Part shown: one piece after another, positions 25,097 through 32,179 of the stretch
How positions within the stretch are numbered: position 1 is the first letter of the stretch
How the letters are laid out: every line of letters begins with the position of its first letter
Origin: Streptomyces sp. SID11385
GTDB taxonomy: Bacteria; Actinomycetota; Actinomycetes; Streptomycetales; Streptomycetaceae
Reading direction: 5' to 3'
Assembly (NCBI RefSeq): GCF_010548245.1
Contig: NZ_JAAGLR010000492.1
Coordinates: forward strand, 1-49,656
DNA length: 49,656 nt
The notes under the pieces: generated by a model
Databases searched by the model: none
What the model was told of the DNA's origin: nothing
Seen by the model: the letters and a program-made list of their open reading frames with translations, nothing else
Position numbers and translations under genes: made by a program

Positions 25097-26176
25097 ATGC
25101 GCGCAGCAGTTCTGACCCGATTCGGCGCCCCTCTCGCCGTGCACGAGGTACCCGACCCCCGGGCGGGCGGCGGTGAAGTGGTGGTCGAGGTCCTCGCCAC
25201 CCTCGTCGCGCCCTACGCCGAGGAGGTCTTCAGCGGTCGGCGGAACTACCCGCTCGAACTCCCCGTGATCCCGGGTCCGGGCGGCGTGGGGCGCGTCGTC
25301 CACGCCGGCCGGGACGCGACGCGCCTGCGGGCCGGGGACCTGGTGTGGTGCGACTCGACGGTTCGTTCCCGGGACGACGCTTTGACCCCCGACATCACGC
25401 TGCTGGGCTGGAGTTCGCGCGGCGAGGGAGGCGCCAGACTCGCCCGGCACCTGCACGACGGAGCGTTTGCGGCACGCATGCGCGTCCCCACCGAGAACGT
25501 TCACCCCCTGCCCGCACGGGCCGAGGACGACCCGGCACGATGGGCCGCGCTCACCGTGTACGTCATCGCCTACGGCGGGCTGAAAGCGGGTGGCCTCGAA
25601 GCAGGCGAGACCCTGCTGGTCAGTGGCGCGACCGGCAACCTCGGCAGCGCCGCGGTCGCCGTGGCACTCGCGATGGGAGCCGGCCGCGTGATCGCGCCGG
25701 GCCGCAACAGGGCCGCGCTCGATCTCCTCACCGGCAGGTTCGGGCCGCGCGTGCGCCCGGTCGTCCTGTCCGGGGACGAGGACACCGACCGGAAGGCCAT
25801 GTCCGAGGCCGCCGAGGGGCCCGTCGACATGGTGATCGACCTGCTCCCGCCCGCCGCCCCCACCTCGGCGGTGCGGGCGGCGGCCATGACCGTCCGCGAG
25901 TTCGGCCGCGTCGTCCTGATGGGCGGCGTCGGTATGCTCGATGGCGCCGCACTCGCGCTTCCCTACCCCTGGCTCATGCGCAACTCGGTGACCGTACGGG
26001 GCCAGTGGATGTACCCGCGCGAAGCGAACCTCGGCCTCATCCGCCTCATCGCCTCCGGCGCCCTCGACCTGGCCCCCGAACGGGTACGTCCCTTCCCCCT
26101 CGACGCCGTCAACGAGGCCGTCACCTACGCCGCCGCACACGGCGGCCCGTTCACGCGCACCGTCCTCACTCCCTGA
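25097..26176 (+). CDS. MDR-family zinc-type/quinone oxidoreductase
   Basis: The 359-residue protein has the medium-chain dehydrogenase layout: a GroES-like N-terminal domain (VIPGPGGVGRVVHAGRDATRLRAGD) and a Rossmann domain (LLVSGATGNLGSAAVAVALAMGA). Zinc-ligand Cys/His residues of classical alcohol dehydrogenases are not evident, so a zinc-free quinone-oxidoreductase-like enzyme is likely. AAGGAG lies eight bases before the ATG. It is probably controlled by the divergent LysR protein. Substrate unknown. Confidence 0.85.
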   Translation: MRAAVLTRFGAPLAVHEVPDPRAGGGEVVVEVLATLVAPYAEEVFSGRRNYPLELPVIPGPGGVGRVVHAGRDATRLRAGDLVWCDSTVRSRDDALTPDITLLGWSSRGEGGARLARHLHDGAFAARMRVPTENVHPLPARAEDDPARWAALTVYVIAYGGLKAGGLEAGETLLVSGATGNLGSAAVAVALAMGAGRVIAPGRNRAALDLLTGRFGPRVRPVVLSGDEDTDRKAMSEAAEGPVDMVIDLLPPAAPTSAVRAAAMTVREFGRVVLMGGVGMLDGAALALPYPWLMRNSVTVRGQWMYPREANLGLIRLIASGALDLAPERVRPFPLDAVNEAVTYAAAHGGPFTRTVLTP

Positions 26177-26406
26177 GCCCGCCGAGGAGTTCGCCGGAGC
26201 CCCTGGGCCCGCAGGCCGTGCGCTGGGCGGGGCGACGTTCCCGCAGAAGGGCAAACCAGAACTGCGGCATCGCACCATGTGCGGAAAGCTCCACCTCGAA
26301 CAGTGCGGTCTGACCACCACGACGAGCCGTGGAGCGTCTCCTCAGGCGCTGTTCGGACATGCAGCCCTGCCACGGCGGGGGCCGAGACGATCGCGCGAGG
26401 GCGAGA

Positions 26407-26799
26407 ATGGCATCTTTCACCACCACCGTGACCTGGGTCGACGTCCGCGAGGGACTGCCGCGGCACGGAATCCCGGTCGCAGTAGCCGTCACAGGGCGCC
26501 ATCCAGCCGGGGACAGCGATCCCGGCGCGGCACTGGGCGAGGAGTTCTGGCTGGTCAGGACCATGTACTACACGAACGAACACCGGGACGAGGACGGTGC
26601 GGTAGTGGCCCGGAACTGTTTCGTCGACTCCGACCAGGTGATCCGCTACGCCTCCTCCCCGGACAGCGACGAGAGCGAGGACAGCGTGACGCACTGGGCC
26701 TACCTCCCCACTCTGCCGGGCCGGACGACGCACTTCCTCGACGGAGACGAGGTGCGGCCGGCCCTGGACGAGGTGCGGCAGTCGGCCACCGGCAGCTGA
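26407..26799 (+). CDS. Small DUF551-like protein
   Basis: The 130-residue frame starts at ATG 26407 (MASFTTTVTWVDVREGLPRHG). It has a pattern like DUF551: an N-terminal W-x-x-V-x-x-G-L-P strand and a C-terminal THWAYLPTLPG. Family function is unknown. An upstream in-frame ATG at 26329 would add 26 basic, low-complexity residues and is less likely. The ribosome site is weak (GAGGGCGAGA). It stands alone, convergent with the MmyB-type regulator. Confidence 0.55.
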   Translation: MASFTTTVTWVDVREGLPRHGIPVAVAVTGRHPAGDSDPGAALGEEFWLVRTMYYTNEHRDEDGAVVARNCFVDSDQVIRYASSPDSDESEDSVTHWAYLPTLPGRTTHFLDGDEVRPALDEVRQSATGS

Positions 26800-26931
26800 T
26801 CGCCTGTGAGGCGCGAGGGGACGTCCGGTGCTGCGGATCGGTGCGTTGCCGGTCCGCAGCCTGGGCTTGCAGGCGCACGACCCTCTGACCGCCAAGGCGG
26901 GAGCGCCGCGGCCGAACGGCGCCCGGCCGTG

Positions 26932-27774
26932 CTACCGCTCCGGAGAAGATGTCCGGTGCCGGGTGGCGTGCAGGCTGCCGAGCAGGGCGAGCGCTTGGGC
27001 GCTGGGACTGCCCGGTGCGGCGTGGTAGATCACCAGCTGCTGGCCCGGAGCTCCCCGGACGTCGAAGGTCTGGTAGGTGAGGTCGAGGGGGCCGACGTCG
27101 GGGTGGACGACTTCCTTGCGGTCCCGCGTCTTGCCGTGGACGGTGTGCGAGGACCACAGGACGGCGAACTCCTCGCTCTCCTCCGTCAGGGAATCGACGA
27201 CATCACGCAGACGCCGGTAATGCGGGTCGAAGCCCGTGGCGTGGCGCAGTCCGGCCACGACCGCCTCCGCTGCCCGTCCCCACCGGGTGAAGAATGCCCG
27301 GGCGGCCGGATCGAGGAACGTCATGCGCGCCATGTTGTCCCTCTTGGCGAACGCCGAGAACAGGGCGTCGGCCAGCGCGTTCGACGCCAGGAAGTCCGTC
27401 GCCGGATTCAGCACGAACGCCGCGGCTGACGGGTATCCGTCCAGCAGCTGCCGCAGCGCGGTACTGACCGTTTCCCGCGGTTGCGCCCGCTCGCCGTCCG
27501 GCGCGGTGCCGGCCAGCCGGTACAGATGCTCCCGCGCCGGGTCGTCCATCCGCAGCGCACCGCTGAGGGACTCCAGGATCTGCGGGGAGGGGCTGCGCTC
27601 GCGGCCTTGTTCGAGGCGGGCGTAGTAGTCGCTGTTCATCCCGGCCAGGACGGCGACCTCCTCCCGCCGCAGCCCCGCGACCCGGCGCGCGCCGTAGGAG
27701 GCGAGCCCGACGTCGTCGGGGCGCAGGCGGGCGCGGTGGGCGCGCAGGAAATCGCCGAGATCGTTGCTGGTCAC
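26932..27774 (-). CDS. HTH regulator with MmyB-like ligand domain
   Basis: The 280-residue protein has an XRE-type helix-turn-helix (RREEVAVLAGMNSDYYARLEQGRERSPSPQILESL, residues about 36-70) and the MmyB-like ligand domain (LNPATDFLASNALADALFS; FFTRWGRAAEAVVAGLR; KEVVHPDVGPLDLTYQTFDV). The GTG at 27774 gives the common MTSNDLGDFLRAHRARL start. This large actinobacterial group is usually found next to a divergent oxidoreductase gene, as here with the SDR, and usually regulates it. Confidence 0.88.
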   Translation of the reverse strand: MTSNDLGDFLRAHRARLRPDDVGLASYGARRVAGLRREEVAVLAGMNSDYYARLEQGRERSPSPQILESLSGALRMDDPAREHLYRLAGTAPDGERAQPRETVSTALRQLLDGYPSAAAFVLNPATDFLASNALADALFSAFAKRDNMARMTFLDPAARAFFTRWGRAAEAVVAGLRHATGFDPHYRRLRDVVDSLTEESEEFAVLWSSHTVHGKTRDRKEVVHPDVGPLDLTYQTFDVRGAPGQQLVIYHAAPGSPSAQALALLGSLHATRHRTSSPER

Positions 27775-27883
27775 TTTTTCAGGCTAAGCCGCGCCCTCCC
27801 CACGTGCCTGGGTTCGCCGTACCCAGGCACGGCTCGCCCTGGCTCTCCTCCTCCGAGCCGCCCACGCTGGTGACCGGCGCAGC

Positions 27884-27928
27884 GAGATGAGAAGCAGCGT
27901 GATGAGAAGCAGCGAGATGAGAAGGAGC
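27884..27928 (+). repeat. Three 15-bp tandem repeats in the divergent promoter region
   Basis: GAGATGAGAAGCAGC (27884-27898), GTGATGAGAAGCAGC (27899-27913) and GAGATGAGAAGGAGC (27914-27928) follow head to tail between the divergent regulator and SDR genes. The third copy contains a ribosome-site-like GAAGGAG. They could be binding sites for the regulator or a slippage product. Confidence 0.75.
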
Positions 27929-28065
27929 GCAGGGTGAACGATCAGCCGAGCCGGCCGCGGGAAGCCGCCGGGCCAAGAAGCGGTGACGTGGACGTGGCCG
28001 GGCCGCGGGCGACCGCGGACGGGCACATCCGCCGGACACCTCGCCCCGTACCAGGAGAACCAGAC

Positions 28066-28989
28066 TTGACCGCCCCCACCCGGATCGTTCTGATCACGGG
28101 CGTCAGCAGCGGCCTGGGCCGCGCTTTCGCCACCGCCGCCCTGGACGCGGGCCACACGGTCGTCGGCACCGTCCGCACGGCCACCGACGCGGAGGCGTTC
28201 ACCGCGCTGCATCCCGAGCGCGCCCACGCGCGCCTGCTGGACGTCACCGACGACGCGGCGGTCTTCGCCGTGGTCGGTGAGGTGGAGCGGCGCGTGGGGC
28301 CGATCGACGTGCTGGTCGCGAACGCCGGATACGGGTTGGAAGGCCCCTTCGAGGAGACGCCCCTGGCAGCGCTGCGCGCCCAGTTCGACGTCAACGTCTT
28401 CGGCGCCGCCGCCACCGTCCAGGCCGTCCTGCCCTCCATGCGGACCCGCAGGCGCGGGCACATCCTGGCGGTCACCTCCATGGGCGGACTCGCCTCCTTC
28501 CCCGGCGTCTCCGCCTACTGCGGAAGCAAGTACGCCCTCGAAGGCATCCTGGAAGCCGTCGGCAAGGAAGTCGCCGGTTTCGGCATCCACGTCACGGCCA
28601 TCGAGCCGGGCTCCTTCCGCACCGACTGGGCGGGCCGCTCCATGGTCCGTACGCCACGATCCGTACCCGACTACGACGAGCTGTTCGAGCCCATCCGCGC
28701 CGCACGGCGCGGCGCCAGCGGCCGGCAGCCCGGAAACCCGGCCAAGGCCGCCGCCGCCCTTCTGCGCATCCTCGACGAACCCAGCCCTCCCGCCCACCTC
28801 GTCCTCGGCTCCGACGCCCTGCGCCTGGTACGGGCCGGTCGCGAAGCCGTCGAGAGGGACCTCGCCACCTGGGAAGACCTCACCCTGTCCACCGACTACC
28901 CCCGGAGACACGGGGGACGCTCTCCGCGGGGACACCGGCGGCGAGGAGATCCGGGGCTGGGAGCACCGGCCGGGAAGCGTGAGCCGTGA
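28066..28989 (+). CDS. Short-chain dehydrogenase/reductase
   Basis: The protein is a classical SDR: cofactor motif TGVSSGLG at about residues 10-17, NAGYG, catalytic Ser in VTSMGGLASFPG, and YCGSK with Tyr/Lys of YxxxK. The TTG at 28066 (307 residues) is chosen because AGGAGAA lies just before it and the Rossmann strand starts at once. A GTG at 27934, with GAAGGAG six bases upstream, would add 44 unstructured residues and cannot be excluded. The C-terminal 30 residues are low-complexity and basic, longer than is usual. It is divergent from the MmyB-type regulator. Confidence 0.85.
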   Translation: MTAPTRIVLITGVSSGLGRAFATAALDAGHTVVGTVRTATDAEAFTALHPERAHARLLDVTDDAAVFAVVGEVERRVGPIDVLVANAGYGLEGPFEETPLAALRAQFDVNVFGAAATVQAVLPSMRTRRRGHILAVTSMGGLASFPGVSAYCGSKYALEGILEAVGKEVAGFGIHVTAIEPGSFRTDWAGRSMVRTPRSVPDYDELFEPIRAARRGASGRQPGNPAKAAAALLRILDEPSPPAHLVLGSDALRLVRAGREAVERDLATWEDLTLSTDYPRRHGGRSPRGHRRRGDPGLGAPAGKREP

Positions 28990-29080
28990 GCGGACGGCCC
29001 GGTCGATCGTTCCTCTCGCAGCGGTACGCAAGCGCCACCCGGCGCCGCCACTTCCCGTGAGAGATGAGAGGGTCGGCCGG

Positions 29081-29188
29081 GTGAGCGAGATATCACCGAA
29101 CCCCCTGCAATACCGCCTTGACGGGCCAGAACATGCGCCCGTCCTCGTCCTCGGACCGGCCCTCGGTACCACGTGGCACAGGTTGTAA
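29081..29188 (+). pseudogene. 3-oxoadipate enol-lactonase remnant (first 35 codons)
   Basis: From GTG 29081 the frame reads LQYRLDGPEHAPVLVLGPAL-type sequence, then GTTWH, which closely resembles the N-terminus of beta-ketoadipate enol-lactonases (PcaD/PcaL). It breaks off with two more codons and TAA exactly where the conserved MWDRQ would follow. The rest of the alpha/beta hydrolase is absent from the window. It marks a recombination breakpoint next to the excisionase-like gene. Confidence 0.65.
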
Positions 29189-29300
29189 GGGGAGTCCAAC
29201 CACGTCCAACGCGTCTCCTCCCGGGGATTAATGTCTGCTTGTGTCTGATTTCTCCATCAAGGATCGCGCGGTTGGTGATAGCTGTGTGACAGCGCGAGTG

Positions 29301-29346
29301 ACACGCGGACGTCCGGCCGGAGCCTGCCGGCCGGACGTCCGCGTGT
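29301..29346. terminator. 20-bp perfect-stem terminator
   Basis: ACACGCGGACGTCCGGCCGG (29301-29320) pairs perfectly with 29327-29346 around a 6-base loop. It lies directly downstream of the minus-strand excisionase-like gene. Confidence 0.8.
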
Positions 29347-29352
29347 AGCTGC

Positions 29353-29631
29353 CTACCGTGGTGAGAGGGTCCCGCTGCCGCCACCGTTGTACTCCGGCTC
29401 ACCACTCTCGAGAACGCGGAGCAGGGACGCGGTGACTACACGTGCGGTACGTCCGACGCGGAGGACGCGGCAGGGGAATTCCCCGCGGCGTATCAGGTCG
29501 TACCCTTTCGCCCGCGAGAACCCCAGTGCCTTCGAGCCGTCCTCCACGCTCCCGGTTCCGCTCCACGCAGCGCGAATGTATGCAGGGCTGAACTCGGCGA
29601 GCTGCTTGCCGTCGGTCTGTGGGGGCAACAT
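29353..29631 (-). CDS. Excisionase-like HTH protein (integrative-element relic)
   Basis: The 92-residue protein carries an excisionase/AlpA-type winged helix: SKALGFSRAKGYDLIRRGEF followed by PCRVLRVGRTARVVTASLLRVLE. Such proteins pair with a tyrosine integrase in Streptomyces integrative elements. ATG 29631 has GGGAGA six bases upstream; ATG 29643 is an alternative. No integrase, replication or transfer gene follows, so it looks like a leftover. The stretch 29632-30106 contains no other gene I can support. Confidence 0.68.
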   Translation of the reverse strand: MLPPQTDGKQLAEFSPAYIRAAWSGTGSVEDGSKALGFSRAKGYDLIRRGEFPCRVLRVGRTARVVTASLLRVLESGEPEYNGGGSGTLSPR

Positions 29632-30106
29632 GCGTTCTCCCATTCCATGTCGGGGTGATGCCTACGCCTACTCGGCTCCGTGCTCGCCTTCCAGGGGGCG
29701 GGCGAGGTCGGCGTCTCCATGTGCTCATGGCCTTGGGGATCGCCGGTTTCGCCGTTCCGCTCGCGTGGAGGTCACCCGGTGTCCTTGAGCCATGACGACC
29801 CACGCCGAAGTCGCCCCGTCTGCATCCCCATCGCGCGCTGGCCGCCCCGTATCCATACGACTTACCGCCCTCCAGGGTGATGGGCCGCCCCCACCGCCAC
29901 GAGGTGCTGAGTCCTCGACCTTAGAGCGCGTCGCCGGGGGCCGGAACGTGCTGATCAAGGTCGAACCGGCCTGCTGAGGAGGAGTGCGGCCTGATCGTGG
30001 TGACGAGCGAGCCGCTTCCGCTCAAGCCAGCAGCCGCAGTGCCGACGCGTTGGCGAAGTCGCGCGGTGGTCATGCGGGCTCGCGCGGGGCGGCGGCTGAT
30101 AGCAGG

Positions 30107-30149
30107 AGTGCTTAGAAGGCGCCTGCTCCATCCACCGAGCTACGGGGGC
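30107..30149 (-). pseudogene. 5' half of a tRNA-Arg(UCU)-like gene
   Basis: On the minus strand, acceptor strand GCCCCCG, TA, D-arm GCTC-GGTGGATG-GAGC and anticodon arm GGCGC-CTTCTAA-GCACT (anticodon TCT) follow in the right order and spacing. After the anticodon stem no variable loop, T-arm or 3' acceptor strand can be found. Four of five anticodon-stem pairs hold. Phage and plasmid integrases often cut tRNA genes in or after the anticodon loop, so this may be an attachment-site relic. Confidence 0.5.
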
Positions 30150-32179
30150 TGACCTGCGAAAACGCAGGGGCCACGGACTGCATCCCCAGGGCGTTCGGGT
30201 GCCCAGGGCTTGCGGGGCACATGCGCCCCGGCCGAGCCGGGAGCAGGATCTCACACCGTCTTCACAACCGGCGAGGCGTGCGAGAAAATATTCGCGCACG
30301 TGTCCGATGTGGATCTCTTCCCGCCGGTGCTCACCCGCAGTCGGGCACGTACCCTTCCGCGCCGCGCGGTGCGGCCGCAAACGTCCTCCGTGTGCGCACG
30401 GACACCCGGATGTCAACCGTGCGACGGCGCCAACCTGGCCGGAGACCGGTTCCGCGTCTTCGGTCCAGGCGTCTCGCGCAGGGAAATCCCCATTCACGGT
30501 GCTGTAACCGACGAGTCCGGATGCGCGAGGGAAGGATGCCCCGGTTTCCGGGGGCGCCGTCGTGGCGTGAAGGTAATTCTTCTCCTGGCCCCTGAGCGGG
30601 CGTCCCCCGCCCGGGCGAAGACCGGTGTTTGCCGACGCGGCGGAGTCGAGGGCGGGCTTGTGTGCGAGAGGGGAACGACAGTTCGGAGGTGCGCGAACTC
30701 GGCGGAATGCCGACGCCGAGGGGGGAACACCGACGCTATTGGGCAACCGCCTCCTTCGCGGGTCCGGACCTCGACCGGACGGTCGGGCGCGATCCTTGGC
30801 GGGATGTGCGCGACGGTGTGTTCCGCAACGGTCACGAACCGCGACCCGAGAACGTTTCCTGTGCGTCGGCGATGCGGGAAGCATATGCGCGCTTACGCGG
30901 CCGACCCGCTCCGGCGGCGGCCCCCGGTGCTGGTCAGGAGCCGCGACGGACGGCTTGCGACAAGGCCGGTCCGTGCGCGTCCACTCCCTGCAGGTATGGA
31001 CCTGCACCGGTTCCTCGGGGAATGAGGCGGTCGTTCCGCGGGCGCGCGGTGCGGGGAGACCGGATAAAGCCCACAAGGGACGGTCGCCGTCCCGAGCGGG
31101 AAACGGGACGCCGCGATGTCCGCTTTCCCTCGGCGATGTAGACCTGCTGTGGGGGTGGCCGGGAGATCGTGCGCGACGGGGAATGATGCGCGAGAGGCGG
31201 GAGGAATTCTCGTCGAGCGGATGAGGTGGATTTTCCTGCGGCAATAAAAGGCGAGAGCGATTCCGAAGCGTCGTGTAAATCAGAATTCCCGGACATTTTC
31301 TCCGTGTGGTCGGTAAGGAAATAGAGAAAGGAGGGGGAAAGGAAGATTCGCGATGAAACATCTCCGCACAGGCGGCGCCAACGCGGGGTGTCTTTTCTGC
31401 GCTTCCCGGCGGGGAGGCGGGATGTGCCGGGGTGAAGCGGCGGAGAAGGGAATGCGTACGCGGAAAGACCGCCGGGCTTTCTCCGTGTGGCCGGTGCGCA
31501 CGACGAGGCGCCCCCGCATTCCCCATTTCGCGGTCGGGTCGGCCGGCGCGGGACCGCGGACCGGGCGGGCCGGACTCCGGTCGGCCCGCGCCCGCCGGGC
31601 CCGATCGAGCACGTGGGGGCGGGGACGGGGCCGTGGGCGTCGGCGACTGTCACCCGTCGGGCGGAGTCGGCATCTCTTCGGTGACCGCAGCGTGAAACCG
31701 GCGCGTTCACATGACATGTCGCCCATGTCGCCCCGTCGTTGCGGGTGCCTCCACGGGTATGTCCCTCGGCTGGCGAAGACCCTCTTGCCCCGACCCGCGT
31801 GTCGTGGTCTCGTCGAGCCTGGTCGCCCGCTCGGGTACGCCTTCCGGCGGAAGAGGAGCCCGCGAGTCCACTTTCTTCCGTGTCGCGGATAACGGCTGCG
31901 CGGCTGATTATTTCCTCGCGATTTTACCAGATCTTAATGATTTGCCGTCGGCGGCTTTGATAGGGTATTTCCAGGGCGGATGTGTGATGCAGTTCACTGC
32001 GTCCAGGGTTCCCGCCCCTGGGTGGTATCGCCAGTAATTTCTTCCTGTGTGGCAGTGTCGGCACGCGGGGCGCGCCGATCGCCGTTGACAAGGCAGACGC
32101 ACCAGTATTTCAATCGTGCCGTCGTGGAGGGGGACTTCCGCGCTGCTGTGACGCCGTCTTCAGGGGGAGAGGAACGGGA
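30150..32179. other. Two-kilobase stretch without a recognisable gene
   Basis: Frames are present on both strands, the longest on + at 30210-31025 and 31353-31892, but none shows a domain, normal amino-acid composition or clean third-position bias. ATG 31353 has an A/G-rich site upstream, yet its product is Arg/Gly-rich and unrecognised. Visible structure: a dyad CGTGCG...CGCACG around an A/T core (30277-30300), a repeated TTTCTCCGTGTGGYCGGT (about 31301 and 31475), and an A/T-rich segment from about 31905 to 32060, probably the leader and promoter of the LAL regulator gene. Confidence 0.5.

Noticed and set aside
29921..30073. 50-codon minus-strand frame next to the tRNA-like fragment
   Set aside because: No ribosome site and no recognisable family. 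It might be the tail of a lost element gene, but that cannot be supported.
31353..31892. 179-codon plus-strand frame with an A/G-rich site upstream
   Set aside because: The product is dominated by Arg/Gly runs without a domain, and no third-position codon bias supports it.
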